A DNA stretch of 64,000 nt from Lepidostoma basale (GCA_022606425.2 JAHDVF020000162.1:620001-684000), one strand, 5' to 3'; positions 1 through 10,461 are shown, numbered from the stretch's first letter. Program-made: numbers and translations. Notes: generated from the sequence alone by a model not told the origin.

Positions 1-145
1 TTTTTTTTATTTATTTATTTTATTTTGCCACTAATAAGTACTTAATTCTTTTTTTCGATGTATTAATGCTTTGTTTATATTAAAAATCTGAAGTTACACA
101 AACATTTGACGCATTTTTATTTCCATGGCATGTGGCACGCGACAT

Positions 146-551
146 GAGGGTATTATTTGCAAACCCGGCAAACTACACCAACAATCAAAAGTGAGATATG
201 AATTGGGTCTTATTCATAATACATTTGCACACAATTTTTTTTGATTTTCAGTTTCAAATTCGGCTTCAATCTGAAGAATTTTGCTATTAAAATATAGGGT
301 TTGTGTCAAACATGGCAACCTCCACGTGAGTGTTGCAAAGCTGGCAAACTCCAAAATGAAATTCAATATTTTACTTTAATTATCAACATAATGATGATTA
401 TTTCATGGCTGATTACTTTTAAAATACTAAATGGGTTGAGATGAAAAAAACAAACATCGTAAAAAAGCGCATTTTATTAGCGTATCAGTTTTTTGCGATT
501 TATTCAAAACATCTAACGATGGAGTTTGCCAGGTTTGCAACTAATACCCTC
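146..551. repeat. MITE-like element with inverted ends
   Basis: The first and last 29 bases (146-174 and 523-551) are near-perfect inverted copies beginning GAGGGTATTA. The roughly 400-bp interior is AT-rich and has no coding frame. A weak third copy of the GCAAAnnnGGCAAACTCC core lies at about 333-354. No clear target duplication could be fixed, so the superfamily is open. Confidence 0.55.
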
Positions 552-910
552 CCATATTATATTGAAAAAAAAATTAATTTTGGCACTCAGGCTCAACAAG
601 GTTCGCCATCCCTGCTATAGGAAGACAAAATCACGAGTTCCATTAAAAAAGTTGTTTCTATTAATGAGGCCTTCTGCGCTATTTTTTTTTCAAAATCATT
701 TTTATTCTAGTCCCGCGGATACCGTATGTATAGTCCCGCAAAAATGGTGCGGGATTGTATTCCCTACTTGGCGTACTTCAGAAGGAAATCGGTTAAGCCG
801 TTTGATGTTCTCCTCCGCCAACTTATCTGCTCCGTAAATTCCCCGCTATCCGTTGTGGCCCCTTATCCAGAAAAAGATGCATTCGATTCCGCTCTGCCTT
901 GACAGCTTCA
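552..910. other. intergenic, nothing recognised
   Basis: This stretch runs between the inverted-repeat element and the zinc-finger remnant. I see no coding frame with a recognisable domain and no clear repeat. The short open frames here have no family resemblance. Confidence 0.4.
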
Positions 911-997
911 ATGCAGCATTCCGTTTAAAACAAAAAAAGAATTAAATAAACATTTTCTTACTCACCCTGATGTACAGTCACATGAATGGTCGATGTG
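911..997 (+). pseudogene. remnant of last C2H2 finger and 3' end of a gene-1 paralogue
   Basis: The sequence matches the last finger, stop region and first 3'-UTR bases of the intact gene at 8493-9611 (compare 9540-9632). Shared landmarks include GCAGCATTCCGTTTAAAAC and the downstream GGTCGATGTG. The reading frame is broken and the rest of the gene is missing. The similar block that follows at 1437-2115 also follows gene 1, so this is the relic of a tandem duplication. Confidence 0.75.
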
Positions 998-1079
998 CTT
1001 AAAAACTAATAATAAAAATAATTAATATTCATTTTCTTAATACTTTCTTGTGAAACTAACTTGTCAAAAGAAAATCGAC

Positions 1080-1330
1080 TTTTTTGTGTATAACAGGTCG
1101 TTTGAACCCATTTACTGTATACATTTTGTTTTTAGTTATTGTATTGATTCTCATGACATGTGATAGGTAGCTTGTCTATCGCCATTCTATTGTCACGTGA
1201 ATTCTACACCAGACCAATGACAGTGTGACAATTACACTCTCATCGCCGGGAATCGATCCCCGTGACTTTTATTGTGTCGGTCATAGCTCCTGCCACTCTG
1301 CTACGAAGGTCGTCATCTGATTTGAGCTTA
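1080..1330 (-). mobile_element. tRNA-derived SINE
   Basis: On the minus strand the head has an A-box-like TAGCAGAGTGGCA (1291-1303) and a B-box-like GGATCGATTCC (1249-1259), spaced as in a tRNA. A body follows containing CAGTGTGACAATTACACT and then TCACGTGAATTCTAC. The same body occurs at about 36085, 42405, 47145 and 49635. The copy lies inside the 3' region of the degraded gene-1 paralogue. Confidence 0.75.
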
Positions 1331-1436
1331 TTCGTAGAATATTTTTCGTACAATAAACCTAATAAACTAAACCAGATTTGAAAAGTAAATTCTTTCTCAT
1401 TCAGAGATCACATATATAAATGTTCAAGTGCAGCAA

Positions 1437-2115
1437 ACCGTATAACCTGTCTGGTGGTACGCCAGCGCAGGTACGGTTGCGTCTACAAAGTAATAAATTA
1501 ATCCATTTTTACCGAATACCGGACGATACTGGCATCTGTGAGCAATTTGTCACAATTTTTTTTGCGTTGTAACTATGATACCGACGGAGTAATTCGCATT
1601 GTAAATATACTGTGACGTCATCTTTTCTGTTGCTTGTCAACCTTTTAATTTGAAGCTGCTATAAATGTATAACTTACATTGAAATAGAATTTGATGATTT
1701 TTCGTGAGGAGGAAAAGAGGGTTATGTATTTCTCATTTATCTTGATATGATTTTAATTGTGTTACATAAATTGATGATCTGTTCTGATGGGCCGATGGTT
1801 GGCTACTTATGAAAAAGCATTTCCCTTCCCTGTATCATGGCCTTCCGCTGCCAGGGTGCCCCCTACGCGAGGCTATAAGACCAGAAACCGTCAGGCATCA
1901 ATAGTGGTACATGTTATTATGAAGCGCACTTATACTAAAGATTTTCATTATATACCATATGTAACTGCTGTTAAAATTACTACCTAACGCTTGTGTCAAC
2001 CTTGATTGAAATGTATATTTAAATAAATTCTTCAAATTCAACGGATATTTTATTTACGAACAATTCCTACACCAGCACTTGCTCATTACCACCATCCACA
2101 AAAAAGATACTCCCC
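1437..2115 (+). repeat. copy 1 of duplicated 3' flank of zinc-finger gene 1
   Basis: This block of about 680 bp is repeated at 9632-10302 with only about ten substitutions and one 4-bp indel by eye. It holds a 66-codon ATG frame (1787-1987) rich in aromatic and basic residues and kept open in both copies. I recognise no domain in it. An AATAAA follows the frame. It may be old 3' untranslated sequence or an unrecognised repeat. Confidence 0.7.
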
Positions 2116-2194
2116 TGTGCATTGAAGTAATGCCGACTTTAATAACAGTATGTTTTTTTCCGCAATATACGATTCAATGTTACACTGGATAGGT

Positions 2195-2515
2195 TTTTGT
2201 CATGTGCTACGCGTGAACGACAACAGATTTCCCAAATTATCTTGTACAGTGAACTAATAGAAGGGAAAATGAAGCACGGAGGACACTGCGAGAGATACAA
2301 GGAAAACCTGCAGTCTGCAGTAAAGAGTATAGACAGACTAATGGACTGGGAGCAGAGTGGAGAAGAGTCGTCTTTGCGTACCAGGGGGCGGAGAGCCGGA
2401 AAAGACGGGATCCAGCCGCGAGGACAGAATATCCTTGTCCGGAGTGTGACAAAGTCTGTCATTCTAAAATAGGACTCTATAGCCGCACCAGGTGGCACAG
2501 AAGACATACTTAAAT
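2195..2515 (+). mobile_element. 3' end of a non-LTR retrotransposon
   Basis: The + strand encodes the typical tail of an endonuclease/reverse-transcriptase LINE: a segment with ILYSELIEGK and GGHCERYKENL, then, after a frameshift, a terminal CPECDKVC finger. This finger belongs to the LINE protein and not to the host C2H2 family. The part from about 2440 onward, running to 2700, is also present at 10460-10720. Confidence 0.65.
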
Positions 2516-2789
2516 ACTTTTGGGTTTCTTATGCGCGTACTCACGGGCAATGGGATAGCGTCTTACGGCTTAATCTGAGACTGCTGTTAAATGTGTGCAA
2601 TTGCTTGTATAAAACAATCAAATCATTTTCCCAGACGAGCATACACATAAACATTAAAAAATATTATTTGTTAAATATTTTGGGTACCTTTCATATTGGG
2701 ATGCTACTATACACTTCTTTGCTAGCCTTCTTCCCTCCACTGCTGGATATAGGCCTCTTCCAATTTCTTCCACTCGTCTCTATCTTTCA

Positions 2790-3225
2790 AATCAAATCAA
2801 ATCAGTTTATTAACTCAAAAGACATTACAAACAGGAAAATGTTAAAGGCATCTATTGAGTACAGGTAAAATATTATAAAAATACAACAAAGTACCAGGAA
2901 CGCATTAGAGATGGTTTGACATTAGGAAGACAACATACTTTCTAAAGAGTATTTGTCCCCTGAACGTACCTTCTCTAATATAAAAGACGTCGATCTCCGA
3001 GGAGACCGCGTTCAGCAGACTAATTGCTCTTCCCACCGGTGTCACCAGAGGCAGATTGGTTCTGGTGGCCGGTTGGTAATACAATCTGTGTTGTCGCTGT
3101 CGGAGAAATCTATCAGGGACAAAAATACCAACATCCTCTAGCACGGCCGAGTTCTCGAAATATCCCCTGATTAATTTAAATAAATGGGTTATGAGATGCT
3201 CATCTCTTCGAAGCTGTAAAGAATT
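2790..3225 (-). mobile_element. Jockey-like LINE 3' end
   Basis: The minus strand encodes the C-terminus of a Jockey/CR1-type reverse transcriptase: LRRDEHLITHLFKLI, then ATRTNLPLVTPVGRAISLLN and SSEIDVF. After it comes the family's 3' UTR (AACCATCTCTAATGCGTTCCTGG) ending in TTGATTTGATTT. The same tail recurs near 25600, 36950, 45000, 51300 and 61200. Confidence 0.75.
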
Positions 3226-3660
3226 GGTTCCAATTGTTGAATTGGTTCTTGCCCCCTTTGTATCCAAGATTTTCCAACTCTTTTGATAATATCATCGGTG
3301 GCCTTCCGACACTTCGCCTATTTGCCCATGGTCTCCAACTGAGTATTCTGGGTGCCCATCTGTTGCCACCCTGTCTAGCCAAGTGTCCAGCCCATTGCCA
3401 TTTCAATTTTGCCACTCTGTCCATGGCGTCAGCAACCCTGGTGCGGCGTCTGATTTCTTCATTTCTTATGCGGTCACGCAAGCTCACACCAAGTATCAGT
3501 CTTTCCATGGACCTCTGTGTACACTTGAGTCTGTGGACACTTTTTGCTGTAAGAGTTGTCGTCTCTAGTCCGTATGTCATCATGAGCAGTATACACATAT
3601 CGTAGACCCTTATTTTGAGACAAACCGGTATTTCATCATTTTCAAAGACATGTCTCGGTT
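3225..3660 (-). mobile_element. RTE-like LINE C-terminal fragment
   Basis: A 132-codon minus frame (3200-3598) contains SMERLILGVSLRDRIRNEEI, KLKWQWAGHLAR and RRSVGRPPMI, the usual C-terminus of RTE-type reverse transcriptases. It is truncated at both ends and abuts the Jockey-like tail. Confidence 0.75.
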
Positions 3661-4020
3661 TACCAAAGGCAGCCTAACACTTCGAGGTAGCTCTGCAGTT
3701 TGATTATCTTTTCCGAGTCTGATTTTATGACCGAGATACACATACTATTTCACACTTTCTATCTTATTTCCCTCTATAATAATTTTTTATTTGTTGGACT
3801 TAGTATCTTTGTTTTGTCAATATTCATTTTTAGTCCTATTTTATTGGATGCAATGTGTAGTTCTCTGATCATCAACTTCGCTACTATATTAAATTTGAAT
3901 ATATTGTATATTTGGTTAAAAATCATTACATCTGTTTATTGATTCTTGAATAACAATGTTAAACTCCATATTTAATAATGAATACGAATAAAAATACAAA
4001 TTATCGAGAAGTTTTAATAT
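3661..4020. other. AT-rich intergenic stretch with old duplicated flank
   Basis: No gene is seen. About 3911-4050 resembles 10680-11160 in pieces (TTTATTGATTCTTGAA, then a motif ending in ATTTAATAATGAA). This suggests that the ancient gene-1 duplication extends at least this far in both copies, with different LINEs inserted in each. Confidence 0.45.
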
Positions 4021-4330
4021 AATTTATGAAATGACGTGTTGCGCCTCTCTGCCATCCCCTGAGCGCATGTGTGGAAAAGCGATGTAAAATTAGGAAAGAA
4101 TATAGAGTGGAAGAACGTATGAGGGCCAATAAAAGGTTCACTGCTTGGTTCAGATATATACGTTAACGATGTTAATGGATTACGGACGCGAGGAATATAA
4201 TAAAACATGCCGTGACTAATTTTAAATGTCGGCCATGACGTATGACTCGATGTATGAATGTAGAGGAATCTACATAGGTGTGCCATGTCTCGTGGGTCGC
4301 AGTGATAGATACCAAGTCTCATTTGTACAT
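4021..4330 (+). mobile_element. decayed family-A LINE tail
   Basis: A heavily mutated copy of the family-A tail. Recognisable pieces are AACGATGTTAATGGA (the NDVNG segment), TGTCGGCCATG and CGATGTATGAATGTAGAGGAA (the RCMNVEE segment). No frame remains open and there is no TTAG tail. Confidence 0.55.
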
Positions 4331-4638
4331 TTAATATAAGCTATTGCTCTACGTCTCCTATCCGAGCGGGAAGTGTCCACCTCTAAACATTCTCGTCTCG
4401 ACCGCTTTCTAGAATCATTCCCATTCGTTAAGTACCAACAAATATAATGCCGTCTTGAAAGTGATTTAAAGACAACAAATCAATTCGATTTAGAAAAAAA
4501 ATCACAACCGAAAGTACCTACTTTAAAATCAGTGATTTCGAGACGGCTTTCCATTGATAACTTTGAAAAAGTACGCATAAAGTTCTATGGAATAGTACAA
4601 AAACGTGTTCTTGATCGAAAATTCGCCAGTCGATAATT

Positions 4639-5538
4639 TGATATAGCCATGTTTCATGGCATAATAGGTGAGGTTGCACTAGACAAGTTTTACACGACCG
4701 AAAAGGTGTTTTCTCTCTGGAGGCTTGTTTGATCTTAGTTAAGTTTAATTTTAATTAGTGATAAGATAATGAAAGACAATTTAAAACACTAATCGTGATA
4801 ATGACAATTCTGTGAGTGAAAATAAATAGCGTTCTGCCCCGGTATCGCAAAGCAGTTAGGTACTGCCGGGCCCAATTTTCGAGAGTGGCCGCACTTGAGA
4901 GGGGACGATCCAACCCTCCGCCCTGCATAGGTTCCGGGCAGCTCTCGGCCCCAGTCCGCCTCCACCCTCGGTAGGAGAAGTGTCTCCGCCCCGGCCACGC
5001 GCCGAGGGGCAATAGTCTCAGAAGATCGCGAAGTGTTATACCGAACGCCGGGAAGTGAATCCGAAAAAGATCGCGATATCGCCGCATGGCGTCAGCTCAT
5101 CATCATTGGGACCTGATGCTGACCACGGCTGTCTCAGCGATGGAGACCACTCGCTCCTCGCTCTCCTTCGCTCTTCCGCCTCGTGGTGTGGACGCCACGT
5201 GTCGGCTGGATCGTCGACTTCTCAGATCAGATCAAGTAGTGTTAATTCAGTGACGGAGTAGTTTAAGTCGTTGGCCAACGAATAGAAGTAAGTCATCTTT
5301 AGTTTATAAGTGATCTTGTTTATTTGTTTTTGTATGTTTGTGTTTAAATATAAGTGTAAATAGCAAATATTGGTTTCAATCTCATATCACTATACCTCCC
5401 GGAGCATCTTAGAGATCGAATAATAATCACATTAGCGAATAAACACTGGGCAATACGTGTGAGGAGGTGCTTCGAGATATGGAGTGAGATACGACTAATC
5501 ATCATGTTTCACCCTGTGTCGAGAGCATATTCGTTACA
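4639..5538 (+). repeat. 5' LTR of element 1
   Basis: TG...CA-bounded and 900 bp long. It holds a GC-rich segment (about 4840-5260) in AT-rich surroundings. Short frames here are repeated in every LTR copy only because the copies are young. Confidence 0.9.
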
Positions 5539-5540
5539 AA

Positions 5541-5563
5541 TGGCGCCCTAGCGTGGGACTCGG
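5541..5563 (+). promoter_or_regulatory. primer-binding site of element 1
   Basis: TGGCGCCC starts two bases inside the 5' LTR and is followed by TAGCGTGGGACTCGG. That is close to the complement of a tRNA-Lys 3' end, with a small mismatch block after the first eight bases. Confidence 0.7.
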
Positions 5564-7369
5564 CGTATTTGAGTTTTAATTAAATATAATTAATAATTCA
5601 GACGCTGTCTGGTTAAGTGAGATCAGACGAACACGCGACCTAGAGAAGAGTTGAATGCTAAAATCTGAGCTAGCAATAAATATTGTAGATTCGCTGATGT
5701 TGATATTTGTTTTTCTGATTGTTCCGAGATGGTGTGATGTCGAGATTGAAGCCAATTCATAATTTTATATTTTATTTGTAAGCATTTGTGAAAACCGATA
5801 TGTCATTTTGTTTATTTACTCGTACGTCGGTTAATTTTGAATTTCGAATTTCAAACGAGTAAGCAAATACAGATTATAATCTCATACCGTTGTAAAGTCA
5901 ACTGATAAGAAAGAAAGTTTTAAGGAAATTCCCCAGCCGAATTTCTTTTGTTCCCTGGCTAGATAAGCTTGCGGCGGATTGACCAGGTATACGTTTAGAC
6001 AAACGTCGTAAATATTAAGGGTCTAGCGGCCGACCAACGTTAAAATTTCAAATTTTAATCCTTTAATTGTTCTTTAGAATTCGGCCGTTTTATTGTTCTG
6101 AGTGAGCCTTTGACAAATATGTGTATTTTTTTGCAATTTTTTTTAACAAAGAAACAAAAATTTGCTGGCGCCCAATAATATCTGTAATAATATCAAGTTT
6201 TCACGAATGCAACTACATTTTTATAATAATTTTAAACAGCCATCCAGGGAGAAAATTTAAATTAGTTCTCCGTGAGTTATAATTAGTATGTGAATGGATT
6301 AGGTATTAAAGAAGCGTCTTGTTTGTAGTTCAAAGCAATAGGGGTTGGATGTATCGGATGTACATTTGTAAAGTAATCTACTTGTATGTCGTGCCATGTG
6401 ATATTTTTATCCTTCCACCAGTCTATAACTTAATTTAATAACCATTAAATTAAGATGACTAAGCGACATAGCAGACTAGATCCCAACATTGGCTTTTGAG
6501 AAAAGGAAGACGTTACATGCGATGAGACTGCCGCTTTCAAAATTTTAAGAAAAACAAGTTCAATCCTAAACTTGCCGACACGAGATTTTGTTTTGAATTT
6601 TTTTAAATTCGATTCATATCACCACCAATTCGCACGAATTAAGTGTCGATAATTTAGTTTTGTTTTAGATAGTAGTGTAAGGCGATGCAAGAAAGAACAC
6701 GATGTAGAGATAAGACAGTGCGAAAAAGCGATAGCTCCAGGCTTTCTGATTAGTCACCGGATGACGCAATTCCCGGGCGGCCTTCAATCGGCGAGAGGGA
6801 GATAGTACTCTATGAGAGTCGAAGACAGTGCGAAGAAGCGGAAGCTCCCCGACCAGGCATCGGATGACGGAATTCCCGAATGGCCTTTGATCGGCGAGAA
6901 AAAGATGGTACGATATGGGATGATGGAATCTCCTACCATGTAATGAGAGAAAAACGAGTTTCTCAGTTCCGGAAGAGAAATACCCGGCAATTAGTTATAA
7001 GATAGATAGCGTTTAGAAAAACGGTTTTTGTGTAAATGACGAGGGGAGGCAAGTCGAATCAAATGTATAGAAGTGCTAATGAAGAATGTAATTCTATTCA
7101 CATACCGCAATATTTTTTCAATTCGTAATCGAATCTACCTGTTACATGTTTTATGCTGCCTCGCGTGAATCGCGAGCTTTCCTATAAGTGGAGTAGGAGG
7201 GACAGCGTTCAGCACAAGATAGGGGTTCCATTAGTGATCGCCTTACGCGAAAAATCTAGTTGGATTGCGCAATTTCGAAATTTCAATTCAATAAATTTTC
7301 TTTTAAAGCTTTTTTTTTCCAATGTTTTTTTTCTTAGTCTAGTGCAATCTCATTTTGAGTAGTGGGGAT

Positions 7370-8269
7370 TGATATAGCCATGTTTCATGGCATAATAGGT
7401 GAGGTTGCACTAGACAAGTTTTACACGACCGAAAAGGTGTTTTCTCTCTGGAGGCTTGTTTGATCTTAGTTAAGTTTAATTTTAATTAGTGATAAGATAA
7501 TGAAAGACAATTTAAAACACTAATCGTGATAATGACAATTCTGTGAGTGAAAATAAATAGCGTTCTGCCCCGGTATCGCAAAGCAGTTAGGTACTGCCGG
7601 GCCCAATTTTCGAGAGTGGCCGCACTTGAGAGGGGACGATCCAACCCTCCGCCCTGCATAGGTTCCGGGCAGCTCTCGGCCCCAGTCCGCCTCCACCCTC
7701 GGTAGGAGAAGTGTCTCCGCCCCGGCCACGCGCCGAGGGGCAATAGTCTCAGAAGATCGCGAAGTGTTATACCGAACGCCGGGAAGTGAATCCGAAAAAG
7801 ATCGCGATATCGCCGCATGGCGTCAGCTCATCATCATTGGGACCTGATGCTGACCACGGCTGTCTCAGCGATGGAGACCACTCGCCCCTCGCTCTCCTTC
7901 GCTCTTCCGCCTCGTGGTGTGGACGCCACGTGTCGGCTGGATCGTCGACTTCTCAGATCAGATCAAGTAGTGTTAATTCAGTGACGGAGTAGTTTAAGTC
8001 GTTGGCCAACGAATAGAAGTAAGTCATCTTTAGTTTATAAGTGATCTTGTTTATTTGTTTTTGTATGTTTGTGATTAAATATAAGTGTATATAGCACATA
8101 TTGGTTTCAATCTCATATCCCTATACCTCCCGGAGCATCTTAGAGATCGAATAATAATCACATTAGCGAATAAACACTGGGCAATACGTGTGAGGAGGTG
8201 CTTCGAGATATGGAGTGAGATACGACTAATCATCATGTTTCACCCTGTGTCGAGAGCATATTCGTTACA
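7370..8269 (+). repeat. 3' LTR of element 1
   Basis: Nearly identical to 4639-5538 and followed directly by the second AATT. It is the last feature before the 5' flank of zinc-finger gene 1, so it could supply an alternative promoter for that gene. That is inference. Confidence 0.9.
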
Positions 8270-8492
8270 AATTGACCATTTGTCGCGGTGCATTGGAACC
8301 ATAGAGACGAGATATTCTCAAAAACGCAAGTGTATCGTTTATGATCCGTTGTCTACAAAAGTATCCCTCTCGCGTCATTATTATTTGACATAAATGGAAG
8401 AGTGCGGCAAGTCGATATCGGCATTCGACATTAATTTAGTGTAATAAGTTCGCGTGTCCATCGACCTCCAGAAACGTACTGAAATTAAAAAG

Positions 8493-9611
8493 ATGGAGGA
8501 CTACATATCTGGGAGCACCGAGCCAGAGAGTGCGGAACAATCGCAGGGTGTGTTATTGCCTCGTGTTAAATCTGAGCCGGAACCGGCTACCTGGGAAGTC
8601 AGCGGAGACGACGATAACATTTCGGAGCGACTAAATCTAGAAACGAGTTCGATGAACATCACAATTGTCAAGGTTGAGTCCCTCAGTAATAAAACCCATT
8701 TTAAAGATAATTTAATGAATAACGAAGATATAGATAATGATTCGATGGACCCCACGAGTGTCAAGATTGAGTCTCCCGGTAGTGAAAGTGATATACACGA
8801 CGATACGTTCTCCGTAGATATAGATATATCATACAGTATTGTGAAGCAGGATCCTGTAGAAATAAAAGTATCTAGAAACAAACCAGTAAAAACAAAATCA
8901 AAATTAAATAGTAAAATGCCTGGTCATTCAAATTACAAACGATTTAACTGTTCAACGTGCAACAAAACGCTTAAAAATATGCGATGTTTAAATATTCATT
9001 TGCTTACTCATTCAGATGTAAAACTATTTGATTGCCCAACATGCCAGAAATCGTTTAAAACAAAATCTACTTTAAAATATCATTTCCTTATTCATTCTAA
9101 TGTAAAAATATTTGAATGTTCAACTTGTTGCAAGCCTTTTAAAGCAAAATCAGATTTAATAAGACATTTGGTTGCTCATTCAGATGTTAAACTGTTTGAC
9201 TGTTCGGCGTGCAACAAACAGTTTAAAACAAAAAAAGCATTAAAAAGTCATTTGTATACTCATTCAAATGTAAAATTATTTGAATGTCCAACGTGTCGCA
9301 AATCATTTAGAACAAAATCTACTTTAAAATATCATTTACTTATTCATTCAAATGTAAAAATATTTGAATGTTCGACGTGCTGCAAGCCTTTTAAAACAAA
9401 ATCAGATATAATCAGACATTTGGTTACTCATTCAGATGTTAAACTGTTTGAATGTTCAACGTGCAAGAACAAATTTAAAAGAAAACGTGATTTAAAATTT
9501 CATATGTATACTCATTCAAATATAAAATCATATAAATGTTTAACGTGCAGCATTCCGTTTAAAACCAAAAAAGAATTAAATAACCATTTTCTTACTCACT
9601 CTGATGTATAG
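8493..9611 (+). CDS. C2H2 zinc-finger protein, 8 fingers (gene 1)
   Basis: A single-exon frame of 372 residues, probably a nuclear DNA-binding protein. Residues 1 to about 145 are acidic and carry the family's SUMO-consensus motifs VKSEPE, IVKVES, VKIESP and IVKQDP. Eight C-x2-C-x12-H-x3-H fingers then follow at a strict 28-residue spacing to the C-terminus, joined by HSDVK or HSNVK linkers rather than TGEKP. Fingers 2-4 and 5-7 are near-identical triplets (CQKSF/CRKSF, CCKPF, then a third), showing a 252-bp tandem duplication. Helix positions -1,2,3,6 read NRCI, TSTY, ASDR, TKAS, TSTY, TSDR, RRDF, TKEN. I chose the ATG at 8493 because it aligns with the MED/MEG starts of the paralogues; the frame is open upstream only from non-ATG codons. 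A young LTR retrotransposon lies 223 bp upstream in the same direction. Target DNA is unknown. Confidence 0.9.
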   Translation: MEDYISGSTEPESAEQSQGVLLPRVKSEPEPATWEVSGDDDNISERLNLETSSMNITIVKVESLSNKTHFKDNLMNNEDIDNDSMDPTSVKIESPGSESDIHDDTFSVDIDISYSIVKQDPVEIKVSRNKPVKTKSKLNSKMPGHSNYKRFNCSTCNKTLKNMRCLNIHLLTHSDVKLFDCPTCQKSFKTKSTLKYHFLIHSNVKIFECSTCCKPFKAKSDLIRHLVAHSDVKLFDCSACNKQFKTKKALKSHLYTHSNVKLFECPTCRKSFRTKSTLKYHLLIHSNVKIFECSTCCKPFKTKSDIIRHLVTHSDVKLFECSTCKNKFKRKRDLKFHMYTHSNIKSYKCLTCSIPFKTKKELNNHFLTHSDV

Positions 9612-9631
9612 TCACGTAAATGGTCGATGTG

Positions 9632-10302
9632 TATAACCTGTCTGGTGGTACGCCAGCACAGGTACGGTTGCGTCTACAAAGTAATAAATTAATCCATTTT
9701 TACCGAATACCGGACGATACTGGCATCTGTGAGCAATTTGTCACAATTTTTATTGCGTTGTAACTATGATACCGACGGAGTAATTCGCATTGTAAATATA
9801 CTGTGACGTCATCTTTTCTGTTGCTTGTCAACCTTTTAATTTGAAGCTGCTATTTATGTATAACTTACATTGAAATAGAATTTGATTATTTTACGTGAGG
9901 AGGAAAAGAGGGTTATGTATTTCTCATTTATCTTGATATGATTTTAATTGTGTTACATAAATTGATGATCTGTTCTGATGGGCCAATGGTTGGCTACTTA
10001 TGAAAAAGCATTTCCCTTCCCTGTATCATGGCCTTCCGCTGCCAGGGTGCCCCCTACGCGAGGCTATAAGACCAGAAACCGTCAGGCATCAATAGTGGTA
10101 CATGTTATTATGAAGCGCACTTATACTAGAGATTTTCATTATATACCATATGTAACTGCTGTTAAAATTACTAACGCTTGTGTCAACCTTGATTGAAATG
10201 TATATTTAAATAAATTCTTCAAATTCAACGGATATTTTATTTACGACCAATTCCTACACCAGCACTTGCTCATTACCACCATCTACAAAAAAGATACTCC
10301 CT
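9632..10302 (+). repeat. copy 2 of duplicated 3' flank
   Basis: About 98% identical by eye to 1437-2115. It contains a 72-codon frame (9978-10196) matching the 66-codon frame of copy 1. It starts only about 20 bases after the gene 1 stop, whereas copy 1 has some 430 further bases, including a SINE, between the finger remnant and the block. Confidence 0.7.
9683..9688 (+). terminator. candidate polyadenylation signal of gene 1
   Basis: AATAAA about 70 bases after the gene 1 stop codon; it is the first such hexamer downstream. Confidence 0.45.
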
Positions 10303-10461
10303 AAGCAGTTAGGTACTGCCGGCCGGATGCAGAAAGTGGCCACACTTGGGAGGGGATGATCTAACCCCCCACCCTGCAGAGTTCCGGGCAGCTCTCGAGC
10401 GAGTCAGTCTACCACCGGCCTCCGGGAAAGGAACATCTCTCCCTCGGCGGACGCGCGCCGG
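10303..10461 (+). mobile_element. LTR-derived fragment
   Basis: The sequence matches part of the LTR at 13790-14704 (AAGCAGTTAGGTACTGCC through GGACGCGCGCCGG). It has no LTR ends of its own. In the duplicate copy this place is occupied by the unrelated 2116-2438, so it arrived after the duplication. Confidence 0.7.

Larger units (their letters stand above)
4639..8269 (+). mobile_element. non-autonomous LTR retrotransposon, element 1
   Basis: Two 900-bp long terminal repeats (4639-5538 and 7370-8269) begin TGATATAG and end TTACA, giving canonical TG...CA ends. The 4-bp target duplication AATT sits at 4635-4638 and 8270-8273. Two bases after the 5' LTR comes TGGCGCCC (5541), a primer-binding site resembling the tRNA-Lys type. 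A purine-rich tract (7357-7369) precedes the 3' LTR. The 1831-bp interior has no gag or pol frame, so the element is of the LARD class and must be moved by proteins of another element. The LTRs differ at only about five sites by eye, so insertion was recent. The 4-bp duplication fits Ty3/gypsy-type integration. It lies 223 bp upstream of, and in the same direction as, zinc-finger gene 1. Confidence 0.9.

Noticed and set aside
1249..1303. A tRNA gene (also 49772-49830)
   Set aside because: Only A and B boxes are kept; the arms cannot pair as a tRNA, and a shared SINE body follows.
4755..5261. 110- and 68-codon frames conserved in four places (also 7486-7992, 15200-15551, 17962-18313)
   Set aside because: They lie in the LTRs. 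Conservation follows from the youth of the copies; frames differ between strands, and none resembles gag, pol or any known protein.
8454..8492. Upstream non-ATG starts for the zinc-finger genes (also 18892, 28232, 43081, 54549)
   Set aside because: These begin with GTG or TTG. The ATG forms align across paralogues at the ME(D/G/A) start.
8493..8930. KRAB, ZAD, BTB or SCAN domain at the N-terminus of the zinc-finger proteins
   Set aside because: None of the signature residues, such as the ZAD Cys pairs, is present in any member.
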